Positions 45,158 to 54,464 of a stretch of 64,000 bases of DNA are shown here, piece by piece. The notes beneath the pieces were generated by a model. It searched no databases and was not told the DNA's origin. It saw only the letters and a list, made by a program, of their open reading frames with translations. Origin of the DNA: Pseudomonas putida (GTDB taxonomy: Bacteria > Pseudomonadota > Gammaproteobacteria > Pseudomonadales > Pseudomonadaceae); the NCBI RefSeq assembly GCF_004357765.1, contig NZ_SMTE01000005.1:124001-188000 (forward strand), written 5' to 3'. Position 1 is the first letter of the stretch. Each line of letters opens with the position of its first letter. The position numbers and the translations under genes are program-made.

Positions 45158-45232
45158 CCTGGGGTTCCCTGCAAGAAAAGCGCAGGCTAGACGGGCGACA
45201 CGAAGGCCGGTGACAGAGTGATACCACCTGTT

Positions 45233-47593
45233 TCAGAACAACGCCAGTTGCTGGTCGATCAAGGCCGCGAAACTGTCGCCGATCATCGGCAGAATGGCAT
45301 CGGCCACCGGTTGCAACTGGCGACTGAGGTAGTGTTGATAGTCGATGGGCGAGCGGTGGTTCTCCAGCGGTTCAGGCCCGGACACGGTGATCACGTAGCT
45401 GATCCAACCGCCATTCTGGTACTGCCGGGGCCGCCCCAGCTGCTGGTTGTAGTCATCGGCCAGACGCGCCGCACGCACATGCGGTGGCACGTTGCGCTGG
45501 TAGTCGGCCAGGGGCCGGCGCAAGCGCTTGCGGTAGACCAACAGCTCATCCTGTTCACCGGCCAGAGTGCTACGGACGTATTCGCGCAGGTATTCCCGGT
45601 ACGGCTGACCACGGAAGATCCGTCCGTAAAGCGCTTGCTGGAACTGTCGCGCCAGCGGCGACCAGTCGGTACGCACCGACTCGAGTCCTTTGAATACCAT
45701 GTCGTCGCTGCCGTCGGCGCGCTGTACCAGCCCGGCATAACGCTTTTTGCTGCCCTCGTCGGTGCCGCGGATGGTCGGCATCAGAAACCTTCGATAGTGG
45801 GTTTCGTACTGTAGCTCCAAGGCACTGGCCAGGCCCATCTCCTGCGCCAGATGCTCGCGCCACCACTGGTTGATCTCGGCTACCAACTGCCGACCGATGC
45901 TGGCGGCGCCCTCCTCGTCATGGGCCTGTTTCAACCAGACGAAGGTGGAGTCGGTGTCGCCGTAGATCACATCGAACCCGCGCGCCTCGACCAGCGCACG
46001 GGTCTGGCGCATGATCTGGTGGCCGCGCATGGTGATCGACGAAGCCAGGCGCGGGTCGAAGAAGCGACAACCACTGGAGCCGAGCACGCCGTAGAAAGCG
46101 TTCATGATGATCTTCAGCGCTTGCGACAATGGCGCGTTGCCGGCGCGCTTGGCCGCTTCGCGCCCCTGCCATACGTCCTCGACGATAGCCGGCAGGCAAT
46201 GCTGACTGCGCGAGAAACGCCCCCCGCGAAAACCCTCCACCGAGTGATCGTCGTCCGGTTGACGCAGGCCCTCGATCAGGCCTACCGGGTCGATCAGGAA
46301 GGTGCGGATGATCGAGGGATACAGGCTCTTGTAGTCGAGCACCAGAACCGAGTCGTACAGCCCTGGCCGCGAGTCCATGACGAAGCCGCCGGGGCTGGCC
46401 TCCTCTGGCCGGCTGCCAAGATTGGGGGCGACGAAACCCAGACGGTGCATGTGCGGGATGTACAGATGGCAGAACGCGGCGACCGATCCACCGCTGCGGT
46501 CTGCCGCCAGGCCAGTGACCGAAGCCCTTTCGAGCAGGAACTCGAGCAGACGAGTATGGGCGAAGATCCGCGTGACCAGTTCGCAGTCCTTGAGGTTGTA
46601 GCGGGCCAGGGCCGGCTTGTCCTCAGCGAACATGCGATTGATCTCGTCCATGCGCTGGTAAGGCGTATCGATGGCCTTGCCCTCGCCCAGCAACGTCTGC
46701 GCGACATTTTCCAGGCTGAACGAAGGGAAACTCCAGGTCGCCGAGCGCAGTGCCTCGATGCCATCGATGAGCAGGCGTCCGGGGGCATCGGCGAAGACGT
46801 GACCACGACTGGCGTGGCTGCGCAGGGTCATTGGAGCGCCCTTGCGTCCCAGTGCCAACGGTATGTCCAACTGACGGGCGTGCTCGTGGAGAATGCGCAG
46901 ATCGAACTGGATCAGGTTCCAGCCGATGATCGCATCCGGGTCGTGGCGGGCCATCCATCGGTTCAGGCATTCGAGCAATGCGGCGCGGTCGGCACAGTAG
47001 TGCAGGTCGAAGTCCAGCTCGGTGGCCATGCCCTCGTCTGCCCCGAGCATGTACACCTGGCGTTGGCCGTAGCCCTCCAGGGCGATGCTGTAGAGCTCGC
47101 CGCGCTCGCTGGTCTCGATGTCCAACGAGACCAGCCGCAACGGCGGTCGATAGCCTGGCGAAGGCTTGAGCTGAGCGTCGCACAGCACGCCCTCGCCGTC
47201 TTCCCGCCCGGTGAAACGCACCGGGGCAGTGATGAAGCGCTCCATCAAATAGCGCTCCGGTGGGCGGATATCGGCTTCGAACACCTCGATGCCAGCGCTG
47301 CGCAAGCGCTGCTCCAGCTGCAGCAACTGGCGGTGCTGGCGGCAATACAGGCCCAGTACCGGACGCTGGTCGAAATCGCGCAGCTGCAACGGCTTGAGCG
47401 CTACGCCGGGCTCATCGTTCAACACCGCCCGAGCATGTGCGGCCTGGGCCTGCGGCAGGAAGGCCACCGACTCCTGGGGAGCCAGGCGCAGCAAACGCGG
47501 GCCCTGGTCGGTGGCGAGCCAGAATTCCACACAGGTACCCTGGGGCGTATCGTGCCAATGCCGGGTCAGGACGAAGCCCTGCTGCAACTCCAC
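45233..47593 (-). CDS. polB: DNA polymerase II
   Basis: A 786-residue family B polymerase, close to the 783 of E. coli PolB. The N-terminal [14 protein letters not shown] matches the family start. Exonuclease motif [12 protein letters not shown], polymerase motifs [13 protein letters not shown] and [12 protein letters not shown] are intact. I set the start at the GTG at 47593, which has GAGGA eight bases upstream; a TTG ten codons earlier is less likely. It is a damage-inducible repair polymerase with proofreading. A LexA-like site lies about 35 bases upstream. Confidence 0.9.
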   Translation of the reverse strand: MELQQGFVLTRHWHDTPQGTCVEFWLATDQGPRLLRLAPQESVAFLPQAQAAHARAVLNDEPGVALKPLQLRDFDQRPVLGLYCRQHRQLLQLEQRLRSAGIEVFEADIRPPERYLMERFITAPVRFTGREDGEGVLCDAQLKPSPGYRPPLRLVSLDIETSERGELYSIALEGYGQRQVYMLGADEGMATELDFDLHYCADRAALLECLNRWMARHDPDAIIGWNLIQFDLRILHEHARQLDIPLALGRKGAPMTLRSHASRGHVFADAPGRLLIDGIEALRSATWSFPSFSLENVAQTLLGEGKAIDTPYQRMDEINRMFAEDKPALARYNLKDCELVTRIFAHTRLLEFLLERASVTGLAADRSGGSVAAFCHLYIPHMHRLGFVAPNLGSRPEEASPGGFVMDSRPGLYDSVLVLDYKSLYPSIIRTFLIDPVGLIEGLRQPDDDHSVEGFRGGRFSRSQHCLPAIVEDVWQGREAAKRAGNAPLSQALKIIMNAFYGVLGSSGCRFFDPRLASSITMRGHQIMRQTRALVEARGFDVIYGDTDSTFVWLKQAHDEEGAASIGRQLVAEINQWWREHLAQEMGLASALELQYETHYRRFLMPTIRGTDEGSKKRYAGLVQRADGSDDMVFKGLESVRTDWSPLARQFQQALYGRIFRGQPYREYLREYVRSTLAGEQDELLVYRKRLRRPLADYQRNVPPHVRAARLADDYNQQLGRPRQYQNGGWISYVITVSGPEPLENHRSPIDYQHYLSRQLQPVADAILPMIGDSFAALIDQQLALF

Positions 47594-47626
47594 TGCGGTA
47601 TTCCTCGAAACGCCCTGGGGCAAAAG

Positions 47627-47642
47627 CTGGATTCTACCTCAG
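47627..47642 (-). promoter_or_regulatory. LexA-like SOS box upstream of polB
   Basis: CTG-N10-CAG spacing of the LexA box is exact, but the inner ten bases only partly follow the TATATATATA consensus. It is located about 35 bases upstream of the polB start, where SOS control of polB is known in E. coli. The match is weak and could be chance. Confidence 0.35.
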
Positions 47643-47699
47643 CCGGGCAGTGCCGGTTCAGCTGCGCGAGCGGCACCAGGCAACGGCCCTACCCTGGTC

Positions 47700-48620
47700 T
47701 CAGTCGTACAGGTAGTGGATGTCCTTGTGCGCCAACGGCGGCACCTGGCTGAGCAGATACTCACGCAGCTTGAGCATCTGTCGCGCTTTGGGGCTGGACT
47801 TGAGCCAGGCCATGTAATAGCCGTCGCCCGTTGCAACCGCATGCTTGAACGGCGTGGCCAGGCGGCCGGCCGCCAGGTCGGCACTGACCAGCGTCAGGTC
47901 GACCACCGAGATGCCCAGGCCCTGCTGCGCCGCGGAAATGCCTTGGTCGAGGGTGTCGAACACCTGCCCCTTGTCGATGCTGATGTCCAATGCATCCATA
48001 CGCGCCAGCCAGCGCCGCCAATCACGCCTGTCCGGCGAGGGGTGAAGGAATTCGCATTGGCGCAGGTCGGCCAGCTCCGGCTGGGCCTGGGTCATGTAGT
48101 CGGGTTGGCAGACCGGGATCAGCCACTCGTCGAACAGCTTGAAGCTCTCGACGTCGGCGGCAAACCGCCCATTGCCCAGCAAGATCGCACAGTCGTACGG
48201 TTCGGAGTAGAAGTCCACCGTGTCGATATCCATCCACACGCTGGACAACTGCACACTGCAGTTGTCGTCGATCCTCTTGAAACCGTCCAGCGCCCGTAGC
48301 AACCAGCGCACGGTCAAGGTCGAGGGCGCTTTCAGGCGCAGTCCGTAGCGGTCCTGGCGCAGCAGTGCGCAGGCATTCTCGATGATCTTGAAGCCGACCT
48401 TGAGCTCCTGGGCCAGCAGTCGCCCGTGCTCGGTCAGCCGCAGCTTGGGGCCACGACGCTCGAACAGGTCGCAACCGAACATCGATTCGAGGGTCTTGAT
48501 GTGGTGACTGACGGCGCCCTGGGTCAGGGCCAGTTCTTCAGCCGCGCGCGTGAACGAACCGTAGCGCGAGGCCACCTCGAAGGCCCGAAGGGCATGCAAA
48601 GCCTGAATCCGTTCCGACAT
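47700..48620 (-). CDS. LysR-family regulator (GcvA-like)
   Basis: A 306-residue regulator. ALHALRAFEVASRYGSFTRA is the GcvA/AmpR-type start, with the HTH QGAVSHHIKTLE. The effector-binding domain follows. It is divergent from the YqcI/LysE/SGNH gene group; 160 bases separate the starts and contain a dyad. It probably controls that group. The effector is unknown. Confidence 0.87.
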   Translation of the reverse strand: MSERIQALHALRAFEVASRYGSFTRAAEELALTQGAVSHHIKTLESMFGCDLFERRGPKLRLTEHGRLLAQELKVGFKIIENACALLRQDRYGLRLKAPSTLTVRWLLRALDGFKRIDDNCSVQLSSVWMDIDTVDFYSEPYDCAILLGNGRFAADVESFKLFDEWLIPVCQPDYMTQAQPELADLRQCEFLHPSPDRRDWRRWLARMDALDISIDKGQVFDTLDQGISAAQQGLGISVVDLTLVSADLAAGRLATPFKHAVATGDGYYMAWLKSSPKARQMLKLREYLLSQVPPLAHKDIHYLYD

Positions 48621-48700
48621 GAAGCCCTCGCAGCATGAGTAAGACTAATAGTAGGTCATAGTTCCACGCGTTTTACAAGCTGACAAGCGTTCCAGAAAAT

Positions 48701-48738
48701 GCAGGTAAAAAACCAAGATAATTAACCATCTTGCCTGC
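48701..48738. promoter_or_regulatory. Inverted repeats in the LysR/YqcI divergent region
   Basis: CAAGAT-N8-ATCTTG at 48714-48733 is nested in GCAGG (48701-48705) and CCTGC (48734-48738), separated by an A-rich spacer on the left side. The inner 20-base dyad suits a LysR operator between the regulator and its likely targets. It may also fold in the yqcI leader RNA. Confidence 0.45.
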
Positions 48739-48780
48739 ATATGACTGGATCACCCACTTAACAAAACGCCTGGGGAAATC

Positions 48781-49557
48781 ATGTTTACGGGTTATGGAAA
48801 TTGCTATCGCCTGGACGCGCTAGAGCTCAACTCTGAACATGTCCGGCACTGCCAACACTGGACCTACCAGACCATACAACATTTTCGCGGGGTGCTTGCC
48901 AATCCCGACTTTCCGTGCCTTTTCGGGCGCAAGGCCGTGGCTGGAGAAAGCTGCCATATTCTTTTCGCCCGCGCCGAGCATCTGGCCGACGATATCGCCC
49001 GCGGCCTGTCCGACTACGTCGCTACCATCAAGCCGATCCCGCTCAAGCAGCGCATCGGCAGCCCGCTGGTGGTGTTTCTGGAAACCCCTGGCGACAGCAC
49101 CTTGGCACAGCAGCAGGCACTGGCCTGGAAGGTCCTGGAGGGCGTGCACGCGCGCGACCCGCAGCCCTGGCCACAAGCCATGCCCACCGACCCACAAGAC
49201 AGCGACTGGTCGTTCTGCTATGCCGGGATGCCGCTGTTCATCAACATGAACTTTCCAGGCCACCAGCAGATGAAAAGCCGCAACCTGGGGCCGCACATCA
49301 CCTTCGTCATCAACCCACGCGAAAACTTCGACGAAGTCGCCAATGCCGCGACCGAGAGCGGCAGGCGTATCCGTGCGCGGATCCGCGACCGGGTCCGCCA
49401 CTATAACGACGGCGTGGTGCCCGACACCCTGGGCGCCTTCGGCGACCGGGACAACTACGAGTGGAAGCAGTACCAGCTGCAGGAACAGGGTTCGCTCAAC
49501 CCTTCGCGCTGCCCCTTCCACGCCCATGCGACAACCGATACCGTGATCGAGAACTGA
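48781..49557 (+). CDS. YqcI/YcgG family protein
   Basis: A 258-residue protein of unknown function. FPCLFGRKAVAGESCHILF and FCYAGMPLFINMNFPGHQQM with a SRNLGPHITFVINPRENFDE segment match the YqcI/YcgG family. It has no signal or membrane segment. The next gene is three bases on, so the two share a transcript. The family is sometimes found near biosynthetic genes. Confidence 0.8.
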   Translation: MFTGYGNCYRLDALELNSEHVRHCQHWTYQTIQHFRGVLANPDFPCLFGRKAVAGESCHILFARAEHLADDIARGLSDYVATIKPIPLKQRIGSPLVVFLETPGDSTLAQQQALAWKVLEGVHARDPQPWPQAMPTDPQDSDWSFCYAGMPLFINMNFPGHQQMKSRNLGPHITFVINPRENFDEVANAATESGRRIRARIRDRVRHYNDGVVPDTLGAFGDRDNYEWKQYQLQEQGSLNPSRCPFHAHATTDTVIEN

Positions 49558-49559
49558 CC

Positions 49560-50189
49560 GTGAATACCGCACTGACCGCTACCTACGCCCTGACCGTCCT
49601 GCTGCTGATCGCCACGCCCGGCCCGGTCGTGGCACTGATCGTCAACACGGCCGCCGCCTCTGGCTCGCGCAAGGCCATTTTCACCGCCGTCGGCACCAAT
49701 TGGGCCTCCCTGGTGCTGATCGGCGCCGCAGCCTGGATCATCATGACCAGCGCCGCCATCGACAGGACCTGGCTCAGCGGCATGAGCCTGCTGGGCTGCC
49801 TGTTCATCGGCTACATCGCCATCGGCACCCTGAAAGACGCACTTCAGGCACCGTCCCCCGAAGCGTCGGGCGAGGTCGCCCGCGCGGTGCGCGGCGGCGG
49901 CTTGTGGCAAGGCTTCATGGTGGGCATCTCCAACCCCAAGGACATCATTTTCTTCATCGCCTTCTTCCCGCAGTTCATCCAGATCACCGAGTCGTTCGGC
50001 AAGAGCATGGTGGTCCTATCGCTGCTGTGGGTCGCCATCGACTTTGCAGTGCTCAGTCTCTACATCTTCGCCATCGGCAAGATCGCCTCGCAGCGCAGCA
50101 GCCGTCTCATCTCGCTGGCCTCGGGGGTCGCGCTGTTGCTGATCGCCGCAGGCGGGCTGGCCTACAACATCAAGGAGTTGGCGGGCTGA
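49560..50189 (+). CDS. LysE family exporter
   Basis: A 209-residue membrane protein with about six helices. TVLLLIATPGPVVALIVNTA and GISNPKDIIFFIAFFPQF are LysE/RhtB marks. It starts with GTG at 49560, two bases after the previous stop. Its companion YqcI-like protein and SGNH hydrolase suggest export of a small product made or modified by them, which is inference. Confidence 0.82.
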   Translation: MNTALTATYALTVLLLIATPGPVVALIVNTAAASGSRKAIFTAVGTNWASLVLIGAAAWIIMTSAAIDRTWLSGMSLLGCLFIGYIAIGTLKDALQAPSPEASGEVARAVRGGGLWQGFMVGISNPKDIIFFIAFFPQFIQITESFGKSMVVLSLLWVAIDFAVLSLYIFAIGKIASQRSSRLISLASGVALLLIAAGGLAYNIKELAG

Positions 50190-50229
50190 CGGTCTTGCGC
50201 CGACACCACGCCCGCCATCACGGAGTCTC

Positions 50230-51324
50230 ATGCGACCGACCGACACCACCCGCTCGTTACCGGAGAACCCGTCGCCTCTGCAACAGGATTACCAGCATTT
50301 TCTGTTGCTCGGTCGACGCCGGCTCCCCCATACCTTGCATATGCACGAAAGCGGATACCGCTCCGGCACCATCAACACCGACGCCCTCGGCCTGCGCTAC
50401 AGCCACTGCGCGGGCAAGCGCTTCTCCGCCGCCGAACGGGGTGGCGCGCCGCGGGTCAACTTGCTGGTCGGTGGCTCTACGGCCTTGGGCATCGGTGCCA
50501 GCGGCGACGAGCACACGGTAGCCTCGCACCTGTCGATGCTGACCGGCGAGGTGTGGCTGAGCCTGGCCGGCTGCGGGCTCAACGCGAGCCAGGAACTGCT
50601 GCTGTTCCTCAGTCACCAGCATCGCTTCGGCAAGGTCGGCCACGTGGTCGTGCTCAGCGGCCTGAACAGCCTCGCCCACGAGGCCTTGGGCGAAGTGCTG
50701 GGAGCTGCCAACCAACCGCTGCAGGCGGCGGCCTATCAGGACTTTCTCAACAGCTTCAATGAAGGCGTCACAGGCACCGACGGGCAACCACGCAAACCGC
50801 TCTGGCGCCGCTTGCTGCAGACCCTGGCACCGCGTCCAGCACCCACCGCGGTACCGTGGTCGCTGTCAGCGCCGAGCAAGCGCCTGAATCGCGCCGCCGA
50901 CAGTATCGGCCGCACGCTCCTGCAATGGGACCGATTGCTGGCAGGTAGCCACACCAGCCTGACCTTCATCCTGCAACCGTTGCTACCCTGGTGCCGCGAT
51001 ACGCTGCCTGCCGGCGAACAGGCGGCCCTCGAGGCGCTGGAGCGAGAGCCGGCCAATTTCGACCGGCTGCTCGACGGCGTCTTCGACAGCCACTTGCATA
51101 CCGCCTTCTTCCGCCGCATCAAGCAGCAGGCCGACCCTGTGCCGTGCTACGACATGAACAGCATGCTCAGCAGCTCTCCGGTCTTCGGTGCCGATTTGTT
51201 CGTCGACCGCCTGCATTTGAACGATTTGGGCAACAATGCGCTGGCCAAGGTGATCACCGCCAAACTCGGTCTGGCCCAGGAAAAGCACGCCCAGCGCAAG
51301 GTGACGCCGATCAAGCTCGTCTGA
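50230..51324 (+). CDS. SGNH/GDSL-hydrolase-like protein
   Basis: A 364-residue protein. The four SGNH blocks can be read in order: Ser83 in LLVGGSTALGIGA, Gly near 114-116 in SLAGCGLN, Asn146 in VVLSGLNSL, and Asp326/His329 in VDRLHLNDLGNNALA. I recall Pseudomonas proteins of similar type named inducer of phenazine A, but no phenazine genes are here. It should be an esterase or acyltransferase, target unknown. GGAG precedes the ATG. It follows the LysE gene by 40 bases and is probably in the same transcript. Confidence 0.7.
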   Translation: MRPTDTTRSLPENPSPLQQDYQHFLLLGRRRLPHTLHMHESGYRSGTINTDALGLRYSHCAGKRFSAAERGGAPRVNLLVGGSTALGIGASGDEHTVASHLSMLTGEVWLSLAGCGLNASQELLLFLSHQHRFGKVGHVVVLSGLNSLAHEALGEVLGAANQPLQAAAYQDFLNSFNEGVTGTDGQPRKPLWRRLLQTLAPRPAPTAVPWSLSAPSKRLNRAADSIGRTLLQWDRLLAGSHTSLTFILQPLLPWCRDTLPAGEQAALEALEREPANFDRLLDGVFDSHLHTAFFRRIKQQADPVPCYDMNSMLSSSPVFGADLFVDRLHLNDLGNNALAKVITAKLGLAQEKHAQRKVTPIKLV

Positions 51325-51340
51325 CAATGTCGCATAAGCC

Positions 51341-51370
51341 TTTCAGCGCACCCCCGCCCATGGCTAGAAT
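51341..51370 (+). promoter_or_regulatory. Possible sigma-70 promoter for the Sel1-like gene
   Basis: TTTCAG at 51341-51346 and TAGAAT at 51365-51370 are separated by 18 bases, a fair sigma-70 arrangement. Transcription would begin near 51377, upstream of the 23-codon reading frame at 51412. Confidence 0.35.
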
Positions 51371-51411
51371 ACGCCGTCGTCTTGTTTCGCCTGAGGCCAA
51401 CGGGTATCTGC

Positions 51412-51483
51412 ATGAACATCGAAGTCGTCCATCCGCAGCTGACTGCCTGCCTCGCCCCTGGGCTGAACGAGGTCTGCCTGTGA
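51412..51483 (+). CDS. Short upstream reading frame (23 codons)
   Basis: ATG at 51412 opens a 23-residue frame (MNIEVVHPQLTA...), which ends at TGA 51481-51483. That stop overlaps the GTG start (51480) of the next gene as GTGA, the classical form of translational coupling. A ribosome-binding site is weak. It may be a leader peptide or chance; no homologue is recognised. Confidence 0.4.
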   Translation: MNIEVVHPQLTACLAPGLNEVCL

Positions 51484-52175
51484 GCCGCGTCCACCTGATG
51501 GGCTCGTTGCTCCTGGCCCTGGCTCCTTGCAGCGCCAGCGCGCTGGAAGTGCATATCGACCCCCATGCCGACCTGCTGTACCGCCAGGCCCTGCCGTTGC
51601 TCGAGCAGGCCGATGCCCAGGACGACACACCGAGCACTCTGCGTACCGCTATTGGCACCGACCCCGAACTCACCCGCCAGGGCCAGGCCATGGCGCGTAC
51701 CCTGCCCACCGCGGTGGCGCTGCTGAAGAAATCCGTGGCACTGGGCCACCCGGTAGCGCAGTATCGTCTGGCGTTGTACTACATGACCTACCTGCCGGCC
51801 GCCCAGATCCCCGATGCCGCCTGCCCGCTGCTGGAGTCGAGCCTCAAGCAAGGCTTCGCGCCGCCGGCTACGGCGATCGCCACCTGGTGCCCCCCCTACA
51901 ATGCCAGCCCGGCTTACCGCAGCGACCTCGAAGCAATCCCCAGCATGGCGACCCTGTATGCGCCTTATTATCCGCAACCCGCCGCACGCCTGGCCTGCAG
52001 CCGCAGCCAACCGCAAGGGCTGGAGATGCAATGGGGGCGCCAGCGCGATTACCAGGCCGAGGTCTACCGCCTGCTCGGCGACCTCGACCCGTCGCAGCGC
52101 CAGGCCCTGCTGCAGAAAGCCGTGGACATCAACGGCTGCGCCGCCGCCCAGCAACGGCTGACCAGCCATCGCTGA
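51480..52175 (+). CDS. Exported Sel1-like repeat protein
   Basis: A 231-residue protein if it starts with GTG at 51480 (GAGG seven bases upstream); ATG at 51498 is an alternative. The N-terminal MGSLLLALAPCSASALEVH forms a signal peptide. ALLKKSVALGHPVAQYRLALYY is a Sel1-like tetratricopeptide unit, with a second weaker repeat later (ACPLLESSLKQGFAPPATAI). Cysteines occur in pairs in the mature part. It is probably periplasmic, a protein-interaction module of unknown function. Confidence 0.65.
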   Translation: MSRVHLMGSLLLALAPCSASALEVHIDPHADLLYRQALPLLEQADAQDDTPSTLRTAIGTDPELTRQGQAMARTLPTAVALLKKSVALGHPVAQYRLALYYMTYLPAAQIPDAACPLLESSLKQGFAPPATAIATWCPPYNASPAYRSDLEAIPSMATLYAPYYPQPAARLACSRSQPQGLEMQWGRQRDYQAEVYRLLGDLDPSQRQALLQKAVDINGCAAAQQRLTSHR

Positions 52176-52277
52176 GCCTGCCTGGGCGCTGATGCGCTGA
52201 GCAAGATCGTTCAAGCCACCCGATGGCCGCTCTGGCATGCTGGCAGTCCGACCCATCCATGCTTTGACCTCGCCACC

Positions 52278-52979
52278 ATGTCCAGCCCATCGTCCATTGC
52301 TCGTCACGCCTTCTTGCGGGGTGCCATTGCCATCTTGCCACTCTCGCTCGCCGTTGCGCCCTGGGGCCTTCTGGCAGGCTCCATGGCGATCGAGGCCAAC
52401 CTCAGCGCCTGGGAAGGCCAAGGGCTCTCGGCCATCGTCTTCGCCGGGGCGGCGCAACTGGTGGCCATCGGCATGCTCAAGGGCGGCGCCAACCTGGTAT
52501 CGATCCTGCTGACGACCCTGCTGCTGACGTCCCAGCACCTGCTCTATGGCCTGTCCATGCGCCCTCTGCTGTCCAGCCAACCCCTGCGCTGGCGGTTGGG
52601 ATTGGGTTTCTTGTTGACCGATGAGTTCTTCGCCCTGACCAGTCAGCACGATCAGCAGCAATTCAATCGCTGGTACGCGCTCGGTGTTGGCTTGACCTTC
52701 TACGTCGCCTGGAACCTGTTCACCTTCGCCGGCATCATGCTCGGCAAAGCCATTCCACACTTGGACCAACTGGGGTTGGATTTTTCCATCGTCGCCACCT
52801 TCGTAGCGCTGATCGCGCCGCTAGTGCGTAACCTGGCCACCTTGGTGTGCGTGGCCGTGTCGTTGTTCTGCTCGGTGCTGTTCAGTCACTGGCACTGGGA
52901 CACCGCCCTGGTCAGCGCCGGCTTGCTGGGCATGGCCGCGGGCTTCGTCTGTCAGAAATTCTCGGGGGCCCGCCAATGA
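52278..52979 (+). CDS. azlC: AzlC family branched-chain amino acid exporter subunit
   Basis: A 233-residue membrane protein. FLRGAIAILPLSLAVAPWGL and SAIVFAGAAQLVAIGML are AzlC marks; LTTLLLTSQHLLYGLSMRP gives the Arg after the helix. AzlC with AzlD exports branched-chain amino acids or analogues. The gene overlaps azlD by ATGA. Confidence 0.87.
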   Translation: MSSPSSIARHAFLRGAIAILPLSLAVAPWGLLAGSMAIEANLSAWEGQGLSAIVFAGAAQLVAIGMLKGGANLVSILLTTLLLTSQHLLYGLSMRPLLSSQPLRWRLGLGFLLTDEFFALTSQHDQQQFNRWYALGVGLTFYVAWNLFTFAGIMLGKAIPHLDQLGLDFSIVATFVALIAPLVRNLATLVCVAVSLFCSVLFSHWHWDTALVSAGLLGMAAGFVCQKFSGARQ

Positions 52980-53290
52980 CCTGGTTGCTGATCTTCACCA
53001 TGGGCGCGGTGGTGTTCCTCAACCGCTATGCCTTCCTGGAGCCGCGCCTGCCACTGCGCCTGAGCTCCAATGCACGACAGTTCCTGGGTTTTGCCGTGCC
53101 CGGTATGCTCACCGCCATTTGTGGCCCGATCATCTTCCTGCCCGACCATCAGCTGAATCTGAGTCCGCTCAACCCCTATCTGCTGGGGGCGGTCGCCGCC
53201 GTGGTGCTGGTGCTGTTGACCCGCCGCGTGTTGCTGAGCATGCTGGTGAGCATGTTGATTTTCTTCCTGCTGCGTAGCTGGCTGACATGA
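52976..53290 (+). CDS. azlD: AzlD family small membrane subunit
   Basis: A 104-residue membrane protein with three to four helices, MTWLLIFTMGAVVFLNRYAF at the start. It follows azlC with a four-base overlap and overlaps the next gene by four bases, so the three are made as one unit. It is the partner of AzlC. Confidence 0.85.
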   Translation: MTWLLIFTMGAVVFLNRYAFLEPRLPLRLSSNARQFLGFAVPGMLTAICGPIIFLPDHQLNLSPLNPYLLGAVAAVVLVLLTRRVLLSMLVSMLIFFLLRSWLT

Positions 53291-54120
53291 CCCGCCCCCT
53301 GCGCGAACAAACCCACCTCTGGCAGGCGCCCGCCCTCGGCGATGTCGAGATGCTGCATGCCCGCTATTACCAGCAACGCTTCGCCCCCCATGTGCACGAA
53401 GGCTATGTGTTCACCGTGATCGAGTCCGGCGCCCAACGCTTCTGGCACCGCGGCAGCGAGCACCTGGCGCCGCAAGGCAGCATGGTGCTGATCAATCCCG
53501 ATGAGCTACACACCGGGGCCACGGCCGACGAAGCCGGCTGGCGCTACCGTGGCTTCTATCCCGAGCAGGCCAGGGTCAGCGGGGTGCTGGATGAGCTGGA
53601 GCTGGGTCGTCGTGACATACCCCACTTCAAGGCCAGCGTGATCCACGATCCGGCCTTGGCCGGCGCCTTCAGCCATTTGCACAGGTTGTCGGAATCTGCA
53701 GCCAGCGCTCTGGAACAACAGACCGCGTGGCGCCACGCAGTGCTGGCGCTGGTCCAGCGCCATGGGCACTGCGCCGAGCCGGCCGCGGCGGGCAACGAAC
53801 CCTTGGCCGTGGCCCGCGCCCGCGAATTGCTGGAAAGCCGCCTTGCCGACCCACCTTCGCTGGAGGCGCTGGCAGCAGCGGTCAACCTGTCCCCCTTCCA
53901 CTTTGCCCGGGTGTTTCGCCAGGCCACTGGCTTGCCGCCCCATGCCTGGTTGAAGCAGCGGCGCCTGGCGCGGGCGAGGGAGTTCCTGCGCAGTGGCCTG
54001 GCTGCCAGCGATGTTGCCTTCACCCTGGGTTTCGCCGACCAGAGCCACCTGAACCGCCAGTTCAAGCAGGCCTTCGGAGTCACCCCAGGGGCTTACCGAA
54101 ACGCCTGTCTGCAGGGCTAG
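53287..54120 (+). CDS. AraC-family regulator overlapping azlD
   Basis: A 277-residue regulator. The N-terminal cupin half has FAPHVHEGYVFTVIESG and the C-terminal AraC HTH has AAAVNLSPFHFARVFRQATG and FADQSHLNRQFKQAFGVTPG. Its ATG lies in the last codon of azlD. It is the third gene of the azlCD operon and therefore the likely regulator of it, as in other AzlCD/AraC groups. Confidence 0.87.
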   Translation: MTRPLREQTHLWQAPALGDVEMLHARYYQQRFAPHVHEGYVFTVIESGAQRFWHRGSEHLAPQGSMVLINPDELHTGATADEAGWRYRGFYPEQARVSGVLDELELGRRDIPHFKASVIHDPALAGAFSHLHRLSESAASALEQQTAWRHAVLALVQRHGHCAEPAAAGNEPLAVARARELLESRLADPPSLEALAAAVNLSPFHFARVFRQATGLPPHAWLKQRRLARAREFLRSGLAASDVAFTLGFADQSHLNRQFKQAFGVTPGAYRNACLQG

Positions 54121-54194
54121 GCCAAGCGACGGTATGCCGCAGGCGTAGCCACACAGCACTGCTACACTGAGATGGCTGAACGGAGGTTCCTGCC

Positions 54195-54422
54195 ATGTCC
54201 GAACGAGAAATCACCACCCTCCTGACGCTGATGACCCAGCGCCAGGCCTGCCTGAGCAGTGCCTGCAAGGAGATCGCCGACTGGATCGACCGGCAGGGCG
54301 ACGTGCCTGCGGCCGGTAAGATCCGTGCCAGCCTCAAGGCTATCGAGGCCGACGAAGCCCAGGTCCGCAGGACGCTGACGTCGCTGAACCTGGATCGGCC
54401 GCTGCCGCGCTTTCGCAGCTGA
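54195..54422 (+). CDS. Hypothetical small protein
   Basis: A 75-residue soluble helical protein (MSEREITTLLTLMTQRQACL start) rich in Ala, Arg and Glu. CGGAGG upstream is a good ribosome-binding site and a TACACT at 54163-54168 could be its -10. No family is recognised. It lies between the AraC gene and the minus-strand copper chaperone. Confidence 0.65.
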   Translation: MSEREITTLLTLMTQRQACLSSACKEIADWIDRQGDVPAAGKIRASLKAIEADEAQVRRTLTSLNLDRPLPRFRS

Positions 54423-54464
54423 GCCGTGAAACGAACGGGGCCGCATTGCGCGGCCCCTCGTGCA

